The notes under the pieces: model-generated
Database searches by the model: none
Seen by the model: only the letters and a program-made list of their open reading frames with translations
Told to the model about the DNA's origin: nothing
In this document: positions 7,402-14,687 of the stretch, in pieces
Position numbering within the stretch: the stretch's first letter is position 1
Layout: each line of letters begins with the position of its first letter
Made by a program: the position numbers and the translations under genes
From: Spirochaetota bacterium
GTDB lineage: Bacteria > Spirochaetota > Spirochaetia > DSM-27196 > PWMO01
Length of the DNA stretch: 19,537 nucleotides
Reading direction: 5' to 3'
Assembly: GCA_009908925.1 (NCBI GenBank)
Contig: JAAAOH010000076.1
Coordinates: forward strand, 1-19,537

Positions 7402-8225
7402 GTCGTTTCTCCTCCTGTGTGTTTCGAGGCCGGTGTGTGCTGCACCGGGGACTGGATCCTGCACGCGGCGTGATGGCACCGGTATCTGTCGGTGTGATAG
7501 AGCTTGCAGCACAGTACGGGCGCCGTCCGCGGCGCCACCCGGTAGGCCAGCGCGGCGAGCTGCGCTCCGATGATCGGAGCCGTCCAGTAGATCCAGTGAT
7601 GCTCCCAGATGCCGGAAAAGATGGCAGGCGCAAGGCTGCGCGCGGCGTTGAGGCTAGTTCCCGAGACGTGGGCTTCGAGCCACACCTCCGTCATGACGAT
7701 GGTCCCGGCTATGGCCGGAGTAAGGTGGGCGATACGTTGCCGGTTGGAAATCAGCAGTATCCCGACCATGAGGACGAAGGTGATGAATACCTCGGCGGCA
7801 AAGACGACCGGCACCGGAAATCCGGGGCCGGGCCGGGTTGTGCCCACCGCAATCGCATCGCTCCAGCCGAGCGCGCCGAGAACGAGGGCCGAGAGGAGGG
7901 CCACACCCGCGACCCCGCCCGCCAGCTGCGACGCGATGTAGAAGGCTGCGTCTGGGCGGCTTATTTTCCCCAGGCTCAGAAACCCCAGCGTGACCGACGG
8001 GTTTACGTGCCCGCCGCTGAGCTGTCCGAGCGGGGAGTAGATGATGATCGTCGCCCCGCCGGCGAAGAAGAAGCCGGTAACGAGTCGCCTGAGCCCCGGC
8101 CCGAGCGGAAGCCCCGCAAGCGGCGAGCCTGAGCTCCAGAACACAGCGACGGCGAAGAGGCCGAAGCCGACCATGAGTCCGGTGCCGAGAAACTCGGCGA
8201 TGTAGGCTTTGTGTTGTGTGGTCAC
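7398..8225 (-). CDS. Aquaporin / MIP-family channel with altered pore motifs and Cys/His-rich tail
   Basis: This is a 275-residue inner-membrane channel of the major intrinsic protein family. The first pore motif is GGHVNPSVTLG (NPS at 75-77 instead of NPA). The second is GTSLNAARS (NAA at 193-195 instead of NPA), with the selectivity arginine R196 kept. About 45 residues after the last membrane segment form a hydrophilic tail with C239, C240, H244, C250, H251, H252 and C255, which could bind metal. The GTG start at 8225 is preceded by GGGAG. The gene is translationally coupled to the hydrolase/OsmC gene, suggesting a channel for water, glycerol or hydrogen peroxide in a stress operon. The family is certain; the solute is not. 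Confidence 0.93.
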   Translation of the reverse strand: MTTQHKAYIAEFLGTGLMVGFGLFAVAVFWSSGSPLAGLPLGPGLRRLVTGFFFAGGATIIIYSPLGQLSGGHVNPSVTLGFLSLGKISRPDAAFYIASQLAGGVAGVALLSALVLGALGWSDAIAVGTTRPGPGFPVPVVFAAEVFITFVLMVGILLISNRQRIAHLTPAIAGTIVMTEVWLEAHVSGTSLNAARSLAPAIFSGIWEHHWIYWTAPIIGAQLAALAYRVAPRTAPVLCCKLYHTDRYRCHHAACRIQSPVQHTPASKHTGGETT

Positions 8226-8247
8226 GGCGTTGATACTCCCGGAGCAA

Positions 8248-8275
8248 ATTATGCTTGTATAAGCAAGTTTGACAA
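8248..8275 (-). promoter_or_regulatory. Aquaporin operon promoter with operator copy C in its spacer
   Basis: On the minus strand, -35 TTGTCA (8270-8275) and -10 CATAAT (8248-8253) are 16 bases apart. The palindrome GCTTGTATAAGCAAGT (8253-8268) almost exactly fills the spacer. The predicted transcription start, about 8241, leaves a leader of only about 16 bases that just includes the GGGAG ribosome binding site. A protein bound here would block RNA polymerase, the usual MarR repression geometry. This is the best-supported of the five sites. Confidence 0.7.
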
Positions 8276-8404
8276 GGCCGGGAGCTGGCCCGGGTACGAG
8301 CCCCGGTCCCCTGCTCGGGGCCCGCCCTCATACCCGAAGCCGTTGCGCAGTCTTTCTGTAGCGGATTTCGTTTTGGTCGGAAAGGAAGCGACCCGCGTTG
8401 CTCG

Positions 8405-8947
8405 TCAGGTCGAGGAAGGGGCATGCATCTCGAATCCCCGTCGCTCGAGCGCGCGTCCGAGCACTTCCGCCATCAATATCAGCAGGGGCAGCGCAGCCGC
8501 ATATCGCACCATAGTGAACGCTACCCCGAGAAAGGACATCTCGAACAAGGTCATCGGAAGACGTACGACGCCGGCCGTCCCGAGGTAGGAAAAGATAACC
8601 GCGTACCGTGCGCCTTTCTGCCGAAGTGCAAACGCCACGGGAAACGCCACCATGAGCCCGCCCACCATAGTTCCGGCGAGGAGCAGGCTGAAGAAGTGGG
8701 AGCGGAGGCCGGCCTCGTGGCCGAGGTGACGCTCTATTCGATCTCGCGGTACCCAGGCCTCGAAGAGCCCGATCAGCACAAAAGCCGGCGGCAGAATCAT
8801 CACCATTTCGCCGGCAAAGCTCAGGAAGCTGTCGACCGTTCGCAGGCCGAACGGCAGATCGAGGAGAAACGACGCGAGCACGAAGAGACCGAATGCAGCG
8901 GGGACTGCCAGACGCCGGACAATGAGGCGAGCGGGTGCGGCGCTCAT
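8405..8947 (-). CDS. Second half of a split YraQ/ArsP-type permease
   Basis: This is a 180-residue membrane protein with about four to five hydrophobic segments, matching one half of the predicted-permease family (DUF318, PF03773). Typical features are the re-entrant motif VLIGLFEAWVPRDRIERHLG near residues 63-82, then AGTMVGGLMVAFPVAFALRQKG and GTAGVVRLPMTLFEMSFLG. In YraQ/ArsP proteins two such halves form a single chain; here they are separate genes. The ATG at 8947 overlaps the first-half stop by four bases (ATGA), so the two are made together and presumably form a heterodimer. Some members export organoarsenicals; the substrate here is unknown. Confidence 0.78.
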   Translation of the reverse strand: MSAAPARLIVRRLAVPAAFGLFVLASFLLDLPFGLRTVDSFLSFAGEMVMILPPAFVLIGLFEAWVPRDRIERHLGHEAGLRSHFFSLLLAGTMVGGLMVAFPVAFALRQKGARYAVIFSYLGTAGVVRLPMTLFEMSFLGVAFTMVRYAAALPLLILMAEVLGRALERRGFEMHAPSST

Positions 8948-9432
8948 ACGAGCTCTCCGAAGACCAGACCGATGACGAGGGCCACGCACAGCGCGATCGC
9001 CAAACAGAGTGAGTTCCGTACCACGCTAACCCGAGCGCCGAAGTAGGCTCGCTCGAGCGGGAAGGTGGCAACGCCGACGAGCATGAGGGAAACAGTGAAG
9101 GCGGCAAGGACGGTGTAGGGCACCCCGTTGTCCAGAAGGATGCCGGCAAGGGGGAACGCGACGAAGCCGGGCATGAGCGCGACGGAGCCGATCGCAGCGG
9201 CTATGGCCGTGCTTATCGCCAGGTTTTCCCCCGAGACCGCCTCGGTCAGAAGCGCCGGCGAGACCGCGGTGAGCGCCAGGCTTGCAAGGCAGAGCATGGC
9301 GAGGAGCGGGGGAAGCACCGCGATGAAACGTCTAAGCGCTATCCGCAGCGCACGGGCGGTTCGGCCCCGGTCGACCAGGGTCGAGACAGCGAGCGCAACG
9401 ACGGCGGCCAAGGGAAGGACGAGCTGACTCAT
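8944..9432 (-). CDS. First half of a split YraQ/ArsP-type permease
   Basis: This is a 162-residue membrane protein containing the other half of the permease fold, with the characteristic segment GSVALMPGFVAFPLAGILLD followed by a helix ending in FPLERAYFG and a final segment near the C-terminus. The start at 9432 is preferred over ATG 9444 because GGTGG lies at a suitable distance, but both remain possible. It is coupled to the second half by an ATGA overlap. It lies 129 bases downstream of mazF on the same strand; that gap shows no clear promoter or terminator, so read-through from mazEF is possible. Confidence 0.75.
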   Translation of the reverse strand: MSQLVLPLAAVVALAVSTLVDRGRTARALRIALRRFIAVLPPLLAMLCLASLALTAVSPALLTEAVSGENLAISTAIAAAIGSVALMPGFVAFPLAGILLDNGVPYTVLAAFTVSLMLVGVATFPLERAYFGARVSVVRNSLCLAIALCVALVIGLVFGELV

Positions 9433-9561
9433 AGCGGCCACCATACACCATCTGCGGGGCCGGTGTCGGCGGTTCCTGATGGTGCGAGCAGTGCCGCCGT
9501 GGTTGCAGGTGCGTCTGCCTGTGCTGTTGCCGGCGTGGACCCACAAGCGCGGCTATGACCA

Positions 9562-9888
9562 TTACCAATCGACCAGCATCTCCTGCAGCACCGTTTTTAC
9601 GGCTCGTATCTCTTTGTTCTTGAGGCCCCCGAGTTTCTTGACCAATCTCGTTCGATCGACGGCACGGATCTGGTCGAGGACAATCCATCCGCGTTTTCCT
9701 TCAAAATAGACGTTCACCCGGCTCGGATAGGAGCGGGACCGAGTGGTCATCGGGGCAATGATTACGGTAGAGATAGTATCATTCATTTCGTTCGGTGAAA
9801 TAACAGTGCACGGGCGTGTCTTCTGGATTTCGCGGCCCACGACCGGATCGAGAGAGACCAGAAACACATCGTATTGCCGGATCTGCAT
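9562..9888 (-). CDS. mazF: MazF/PemK-family endoribonuclease toxin
   Basis: This is a 108-residue toxin of the MazF/PemK fold. It begins IRQYDVFLVSLDPVVGREIQ and continues KTRPCTVISP, the conserved arginine-proline stretch of the active site, followed by TVIIAPMTTRSRSYPSRV and a C-terminal WIVLDQIRAVDRTRL segment. MazF toxins cut mRNA at short specific sequences when not bound by MazE; the cut site cannot be predicted here. The ATG at 9888 directly abuts the antitoxin stop codon, so translation is coupled. Confidence 0.93.
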   Translation of the reverse strand: MQIRQYDVFLVSLDPVVGREIQKTRPCTVISPNEMNDTISTVIIAPMTTRSRSYPSRVNVYFEGKRGWIVLDQIRAVDRTRLVKKLGGLKNKEIRAVKTVLQEMLVDW

Positions 9889-10143
9889 TTATTGATCCCA
9901 TTCCCACTCTATCTCTTCCGTCTCTTCGAACTCTCCGAGCAAATCAGTGTCTTCTCCGCCCTCGTGCATGTATTCAAACGCCTCCCTCCAGCCCTCACGA
10001 GGGTTCTTCTTAAGAGGCCTGAGTACGATCTCTTCCTCATGTACCTCCATTTCGAGTTTGTCATCGATCGAAAACTGCTGCAGCACTGCTTTCGGCAGCC
10101 GTATCCCCTTCGAGTTTCCGATTCTTATGACGGATATTTCCAT
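9889..10143 (-). CDS. mazE: MazE antitoxin
   Basis: This is an 84-residue antitoxin with an N-terminal AbrB/MazE DNA-binding domain (VIRIGNSKGIRLPKAVL ... KLEMEVHEEEIVLRPL, residues 5-44) and a very acidic C-terminal tail (EETEEIEWEWDQ) that would occupy the toxin. The ATG at 10143 is preceded by GAGGAGA. The stop codon abuts the mazF start. Together with vapBC this makes two toxin-antitoxin pairs within 5 kb, both of the AbrB-fold antitoxin class. Confidence 0.92.
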   Translation of the reverse strand: MEISVIRIGNSKGIRLPKAVLQQFSIDDKLEMEVHEEEIVLRPLKKNPREGWREAFEYMHEGGEDTDLLGEFEETEEIEWEWDQ

Positions 10144-10162
10144 ACCTTCTCCTCGATAAGTA

Positions 10163-10191
10163 ATTATATTGTAATCACGTCATTCGGTCAA
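10163..10191 (-). promoter_or_regulatory. mazEF promoter
   Basis: This is a near-consensus sigma-70 promoter on the minus strand: -35 TTGACC (10186-10191), a 17-base spacer, and a perfect -10 TATAAT (10163-10168). The predicted start is about 10156, just before the mazE ribosome binding site. A short inverted repeat, ATTA-CAATA-TAAT, overlaps the -10 and could be an autoregulatory site. Confidence 0.75.
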
Positions 10192-10745
10192 TGTAAAATC
10201 AATCGTCGAGCTCGATCTGCGAACGATGTACCCCAAGGATCAGACGCTCTTCGGTTGCACCGCGTGGGACGCGCCGGTATGAAGCCGAAGCGGCGGTAGC
10301 CGTTTTGGGTCAGTGTTCGTACCGCCTGATGTGAGAGCACGCAATACCGCCCGCGACAGTAGGTAAGGATCTCCTTGTCCCGGGAAAGCATGTCGAGATG
10401 ATGTTCGAGCTCCTCGAGGGGCGCGGACACGGCGCCGGGCACGTGACCGGAGTTGTACTCATCGCGGGGCCTGACGTCGAGCACCACGGCCTCGCCGGCT
10501 GCCACACGCCGGCGCAACTTCTCGTAGTCGAGCGCCTCGCCATGCGATCCGGCCGCTGTCTCAGAGAGTGCGCATCACACCTCCGATGACGACTGTGCGG
10601 CCACATCGGAGACCGTGCTCCACAGCGAAAGCGCGGTATCGGTGGGCTCGTAGTACACGCGTCGGCCGTCCTTGGTGGCCGACACGAGCCGGGCCCGCTT
10701 CATATATCGCGTCCGCCATAGCATTGCCCCGCTCACGATCGTAAT
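10188..10745 (-). pseudogene. Broken ArsR-family regulator / rhodanese fusion
   Basis: Reading on the minus strand in one frame, the segment from about 10745 resembles the end of an ArsR winged helix (RYMKRARLVSATKDGRRVYY). After a TGA at 10577-10575 the frame continues into a rhodanese domain (VVLDVRPRDEYNSGHVPGAV ... TYCRGRYCVLSHQAVRTL). ArsR-rhodanese fusions are a known family that sense or handle sulfane sulfur. The first half of the ArsR part is unrecognisable, an in-frame stop splits the protein, and the last residues (after GYRRFGF) do not match the usual rhodanese ending. A 109-residue rhodanese fragment could still be made from a TTG at 10517. The active-site loop CRGRYC is intact. 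Confidence 0.6.
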
Positions 10746-10864
10746 GATCCGCCTCTATCCCTTCTCTGTCAACGCGAATGCTCGCTTTGCGGAGGTGGCG
10801 GTGAACCCGAAATCTTACGGAGGCGCGGTTGCACTCCGGACGTCTTGCACGAGCGTGCGCCGCG

Positions 10865-11725
10865 CTACTCGAGCACCACCTCACCGAAGGTCAGAAACGC
10901 AATCAGGATGAAAAGCACGCTCAAGGTGACCTGCATCGTTCGCTCGGGCACCTTCGCCGCCACCTTCGGGCCGACCTGTCCGCCGATGAGCACGCCGGGG
11001 ACGGTGAAAATGACGAGCGAGAGCACACGATTGAGGGTCTCGGGCCCCGCACTTGCAAACCGCACCACGTGTCCGCCGGATGCAGCGAGGACAGTCACGG
11101 CGATGACGAACACGCTCGTTGCCACCGCCACGCGGCTCGGCACCTTGCATCGCTTCAGCAAAAAATAGTCGTTGAGCTCGCCGAGACCCGTAGAGATGAG
11201 TCCGACGAAGAGCCCGCCGATGCCGCCTGAGACCAGGCCCTCGAACTTGCGCTTGACGACATAGCAGATCTGCTCGCCGTCACGGGCGGTTATACAGGCC
11301 TCGGGATTGGTCGTTGCCAGCGTCCTCATGGCCTCGGCGTTGACCAGCTTCATCTCCGCCTCGTCGGGCGCGTGGAGGAAACTGATTGCGACCGCGAGAA
11401 GCCCCACGGCGAGCACGAGCTTGAGAATGTTCGGATCGATCACCCCGCCGAGGTACGTCCCGACGATCGCCATGGGTATCGTCGCCATCAACATGATCCC
11501 GCCGAGCTTGAAGTCGATCACCTTGTCCCGGAAGTAGGCGGTGAGCCCGCTCGCAAAGCCGAAGGTCTCGGTAATAAGGGCCGTACCGATGGCTACCTCC
11601 GGATCGAGCCTGAGGGCCAGGATGAACAGCGGCGAGAAGAACGTCGCCCCGCCTATACCGGATGCCATCGCCAGCGTCGCAATGGCAAATGCGACGGGGA
11701 GCAGAAACCAGAACTCGAATGTCAT
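10865..11725 (-). CDS. TauE/SafE-family sulfite/organosulfonate exporter-like protein
   Basis: This is a 286-residue inner-membrane protein of the TauE/SafE (DUF81) family, whose members export sulfite, sulfoacetate or related anions; many have unknown substrates. It has two pseudo-repeats, ASGIGGATFFSPLFILAL near residue 21 and SGGIGGLFVGLISTGLGELN near residue 165, joined by a hydrophilic insert at about 118-160 (including AEMKLVNAEAMRTLATTNPE). The ATG overlaps the glycosidase stop by four bases (ATGA) and has AAGGAG upstream, so it is the last intact gene of the SDR-GH15-TauE operon. The broken rhodanese gene just downstream is a second sulfur-related item. Confidence 0.87.
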   Translation of the reverse strand: MTFEFWFLLPVAFAIATLAMASGIGGATFFSPLFILALRLDPEVAIGTALITETFGFASGLTAYFRDKVIDFKLGGIMLMATIPMAIVGTYLGGVIDPNILKLVLAVGLLAVAISFLHAPDEAEMKLVNAEAMRTLATTNPEACITARDGEQICYVVKRKFEGLVSGGIGGLFVGLISTGLGELNDYFLLKRCKVPSRVAVATSVFVIAVTVLAASGGHVVRFASAGPETLNRVLSLVIFTVPGVLIGGQVGPKVAAKVPERTMQVTLSVLFILIAFLTFGEVVLE

Positions 11726-13656
11726 CCCAACTCCTTGTCCAGATTGTACGCCGCGCTTATGAGCGCGAGATGAGTAAAGGCCTGGGGGAAGTTCCCCAGC
11801 GCCTCTCCGCTTGGCCCGGTTTCCTCGGCGTAGAGGCCGACGTGATTGGCGTAGCCGAGCATCTTCTCGAACATGAGCCGGGCCTCTTCGAGGCGTCCGC
11901 GATCGGTGCGCCCGGCGCGGGTGAGTGCCTCAACAAGCCAGAAGCTGCAGATATTGAAGGTGCCTTCCTCTCCGGAGAGGCCGTCCTCTGTCTGGGTGAC
12001 ATCGTAGCGGTAGACGAGGCTGTTTGAGACCAACCCGCCTTCCTGGGGCGGCTTGAGGGTCTCATCGAGGGTGGAGAGCATCCGTCGGTCGGTCGGCGAG
12101 ACGAAGAACACCAGCGGCATGGTGAGGTTGGACGCATCGAGGGTGGTGCTTCCGTAGGATTGCACGAAGGCCTTTCTCTCCTCGCTCCATCCCTCCCGCA
12201 TGATCTCCTCGTAGATCTCGTCCCGCACCGCGATCCAGCGATCGCGATCGGCGGGGAAGGAGCGTTTATCGGCAAGGCGCAGGCCCCGATCAATGGCGAC
12301 CCAGCACATGAGCTTCGAGTAGGTGAAGTGCTGCTGGCCGCCGCGGACCTCCCACACGCCCTCGTCGGTGCGCTTCCAGTTGTCGACGACCCAGTTAATG
12401 AGCTTCCGCAGCTGCACCCAGAAGTCGTAGGAGATGGGCGAACCGTACTTGTTGTAGAGGTAGACCGAGTCCATGAGCTCGCCGTAGATGTCGAGCTGCA
12501 GCTGATCATATGCGCCGTTTCCGATGCGTACCGGCTTCGAACTCCGGTAGCCGTCGAGGTGGTTGAGCTCCTGCTCGGTGAGCTCGTGGCGTCCGTCGAG
12601 GCCGTACATGATCTGTAGTGAGCCGTCGGAGTTGAGCTCATGCGTGCGGGCCTCGATCCAGGCCATGAACTTCTCCGCCTCCTCGGTGAAGCCGATGCGA
12701 AGCAGCCCGTAGAGGGTGAAGGCGGCATCGCGGATCCAGGTGTAGCGGTAGTCCCAGTTGCGCTCTCCGCCCACCCCTTCAGGCAGGCCGGTGGTGGGCG
12801 CGGCGACAATGGCCCCCGTCGGCTCGAAGGTGAGAAGCTTCAACGTGAGTGCCGAGCGATGCACCATCTCCCGCCAGCGTCCCCTGTAGGTGGACTTCGA
12901 CAGCCAGCGCCGCCAGTAGGCAACCGTGTCGCGAAAGAGCGCCTCGGACTCGTCCTCCGGGATTGCCGCGCTGCAGCCCGAGCCCTCCGGTACCTGATGA
13001 AGCACGAAGGTGAGGCTCTCGTTCTCCTGCAGGTGAAAGTCGCTCACCGCGCCGGCGGGCCCGGCCGCTGCCGGGGTGGCAGCCGCGGGACCCGCTGTTG
13101 CCGCGGCGCCCGCGGGGCCGGTCTGCGTCCCCGGGCCGCCGCCCGCCTCGCCGGTTTCGACCCTGCGGAAATCCGGCTCCCCGCTGAGCGCGAGGTGCAG
13201 GTCGGGACCGTGGAAGAGTACGCCGCGGTCGGTTATCTCCACCTCCGCCGGCACCCGCGCATAGTCGAAGGCCGGGCGGCATTCGAGGCGGAAGTTCATA
13301 CTCCCGCGGACCACGCTGAGCCGGCGCACGATGCGGTGTTGGCGCTCGTCTCCGTCACTTGCTCCGTCGACCACCGGCATGTAGTCGATGAGCTCCGCCA
13401 CGCCGTCCGGGGAGAGGAATCGCGTTACGAGCACGTTGGTATCGGGCCAGTAGAACTGCTTGTGGGTCACTTCGCCGTGATCGCGCGGCGCTATGCTGAA
13501 GGAGCCGCCCTTCTCGTCATCGAGGATGGAGGCGAAGAGGCTGGGGGAGTCGAAGTGAGGAAAGCACAGCCAGTCGATCGATCCGTTTATGCCGACCATG
13601 GCGACGGTGTGCATGTTCCCGATGAGGCCGTAGTTTTCGATAGGTTGGTATGCCAC
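11722..13656 (-). CDS. Glycoside hydrolase family 15 enzyme (trehalase or glucoamylase type)
   Basis: This is a 644-residue cytoplasmic enzyme that releases glucose from an alpha-glucoside. It has the N-terminal signature PIENYGLIGNMHTVAMVG..GSIDWLCFPHFDSP (residues 5-38), the (alpha/alpha)6 barrel motif GERNWDYRYTWIRDA (298-311), the likely acid glutamate in DEGVWE (E436), the likely base in EEGTF (563-567), and GNFPQAFTHLAL near the end. Bacterial members of this subfamily include trehalases and glucan glucosidases, and the sequence does not separate them. Residues 170-203 are an Ala/Gly/Pro-rich insert. The ribosome site AAGGAG is about 12 bases from the ATG, rather far. Located between a glucose dehydrogenase and TauE, it may supply glucose to its operon partner. 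Confidence 0.92.
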   Translation of the reverse strand: MAYQPIENYGLIGNMHTVAMVGINGSIDWLCFPHFDSPSLFASILDDEKGGSFSIAPRDHGEVTHKQFYWPDTNVLVTRFLSPDGVAELIDYMPVVDGASDGDERQHRIVRRLSVVRGSMNFRLECRPAFDYARVPAEVEITDRGVLFHGPDLHLALSGEPDFRRVETGEAGGGPGTQTGPAGAAATAGPAAATPAAAGPAGAVSDFHLQENESLTFVLHQVPEGSGCSAAIPEDESEALFRDTVAYWRRWLSKSTYRGRWREMVHRSALTLKLLTFEPTGAIVAAPTTGLPEGVGGERNWDYRYTWIRDAAFTLYGLLRIGFTEEAEKFMAWIEARTHELNSDGSLQIMYGLDGRHELTEQELNHLDGYRSSKPVRIGNGAYDQLQLDIYGELMDSVYLYNKYGSPISYDFWVQLRKLINWVVDNWKRTDEGVWEVRGGQQHFTYSKLMCWVAIDRGLRLADKRSFPADRDRWIAVRDEIYEEIMREGWSEERKAFVQSYGSTTLDASNLTMPLVFFVSPTDRRMLSTLDETLKPPQEGGLVSNSLVYRYDVTQTEDGLSGEEGTFNICSFWLVEALTRAGRTDRGRLEEARLMFEKMLGYANHVGLYAEETGPSGEALGNFPQAFTHLALISAAYNLDKELG

Positions 13657-13691
13657 GAATGAACTCCTTTCGGCGGCAGGTGCCTGGAACG

Positions 13692-14537
13692 TCAGCCGCC
13701 GGTTGCAAATCCGGGATACAGCATCATGCCGCCGTCGACATAGATGGTGGACCCGACGATGTAATCCGCCTGGTCGGAGGCCAGCCAGGCGACGGTCCGC
13801 CCGATATCGGCCGGTTCCCCGATGCGGTTGTATGGCACGAGGCGCATGAGTTTCTCGTAGGCCTCATCCGTTTCCCAGGCGTCGCGGTTTATCGGCGTGC
13901 GGATGGCGCCGGGCGCGACACTGTTGACCCGGATGCGATCAGGGGCGACCTCCTGTGCAACTGATTTTGCCATGAGCATGACGCCGCCTTTGCTCGCCGC
14001 GTAATTCACATGGCCCGCCCACGGGATGGCCTCGTGCACCGAGCTCATACAGATCACCTTGCCCGCCGAGCAGGAAACCTCCGGCACGATGCCCCGTCGC
14101 CTGAACTCCGCCACTGCCGCGCGCGTGCAGAGAAACTGACCCGTGAGGTTCACGCCGATGACTTTGTTCCACTGCTCGAGGGTCATCTCCGCGAAGGGCG
14201 CATCCTGCTGCAGTCCGGCATTGTTGACGAGAATGTCGACGGTGCCGAAGGCGTCGATCACCTCGGCAAACATGGCTTTGACATCGTCTTCCTTTGATAC
14301 GTCGGCCTGAACGGCGAGCCCGCGGCGTCCGAGCGCCTCGATCTCCCCGACGACCTCCGCGGCCTTTTCAGCGCCCCCGCGGTAGTTCACCGCAACATCG
14401 GCTCCGGCCTCTGCGAGTGCGATCGCGCAGGCCCGCCCAATCCCCGAGCTTGCGCCGGTAACAATTGCCTTCTGCCCGGTGAGTAGCTCCGGTGTCGTCG
14501 ACGGTGGCGCGGGTCCTCGGTCTGACGTCTTCTGCAT
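13692..14537 (-). CDS. Short-chain dehydrogenase, likely glucose 1-dehydrogenase
   Basis: This is a 281-residue classical SDR. It shows TGASSGIG (27-34) for the cofactor, NNAG (105-108), catalytic S166, Y179 and K183 (YAASK), VAPGAIRTP and the C-terminal GSTIYVDGGMMLYPGF, an ending typical of bacterial glucose 1-dehydrogenases that oxidise glucose to gluconolactone with NAD(P). The ATG at 14537 has GAGGAG six bases upstream; an open frame extends further but lacks such a site. It is the first gene of an operon with GH15 (35-base gap) and TauE. The combination suggests glucose release followed by oxidation to generate reducing power. Other alcohol substrates cannot be excluded. Confidence 0.88.
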   Translation of the reverse strand: MQKTSDRGPAPPSTTPELLTGQKAIVTGASSGIGRACAIALAEAGADVAVNYRGGAEKAAEVVGEIEALGRRGLAVQADVSKEDDVKAMFAEVIDAFGTVDILVNNAGLQQDAPFAEMTLEQWNKVIGVNLTGQFLCTRAAVAEFRRRGIVPEVSCSAGKVICMSSVHEAIPWAGHVNYAASKGGVMLMAKSVAQEVAPDRIRVNSVAPGAIRTPINRDAWETDEAYEKLMRLVPYNRIGEPADIGRTVAWLASDQADYIVGSTIYVDGGMMLYPGFATGG

Positions 14538-14552
14538 GCACTGCTCCTCGTT

Positions 14553-14568
14553 ACTTTTATCTGCAAGT
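14553..14568. promoter_or_regulatory. Candidate MarR-type operator, copy D (SDR operon leader)
   Basis: The sequence ACTTTTATCTGCAAGT has a perfect consensus right arm (TGCAAGT) and a left arm with two mismatches. It lies between the predicted SDR promoter and the SDR ribosome site, at about +12 to +27 of the transcript, so it would act as a roadblock rather than block polymerase binding. It is about 120 bases from the start of the MarR gene, which runs the other way. Confidence 0.5.
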
Positions 14569-14586
14569 TTCTCGCGAGTTTCTCGC

Positions 14587-14638
14587 AAGATAGTTGCGTC
14601 GCCAAGCAATAGTCAAGACCGTAAATTCTCTATATATT
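14587..14638. promoter_or_regulatory. Overlapping divergent promoters of the SDR operon and marR
   Basis: For the SDR (minus strand): -35 TTGACT (14611-14616), 18 bases, -10 TATCTT (14587-14592). For marR (plus strand): -35 TAGTCA (14610-14615), 17 bases, -10 TATATT (14633-14638). The two -35 elements share the same bases, so the two promoters probably compete. Nearby short palindromes, CTCGCGAG (14571-14578) and CGCAA-GATAG-TTGCG (14584-14598), add further possible binding sites. Confidence 0.5.
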
Positions 14639-14687
14639 AGACCGTGTGGAGGGAAGCCCCCACAAAACGACATCAGGAGGACGACCC

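Noticed and set aside
6121..7473. A 450-codon plus-strand open frame opposite the hydrolase/OsmC gene
   Set aside because: Its translation has no recognisable motifs, while the minus strand encodes both catalytic domains.
10575..10577. In-frame TGA in the ArsR-rhodanese frame read as selenocysteine or read-through
   Set aside because: Neither family has a cysteine or selenocysteine at this linker position, and both flanking parts are degraded, so decay is simpler.
12640..13662. A 340-codon plus-strand open frame opposite the GH15 gene
   Set aside because: It is an antisense shadow; the minus strand encodes an unmistakable GH15 enzyme with all motifs.
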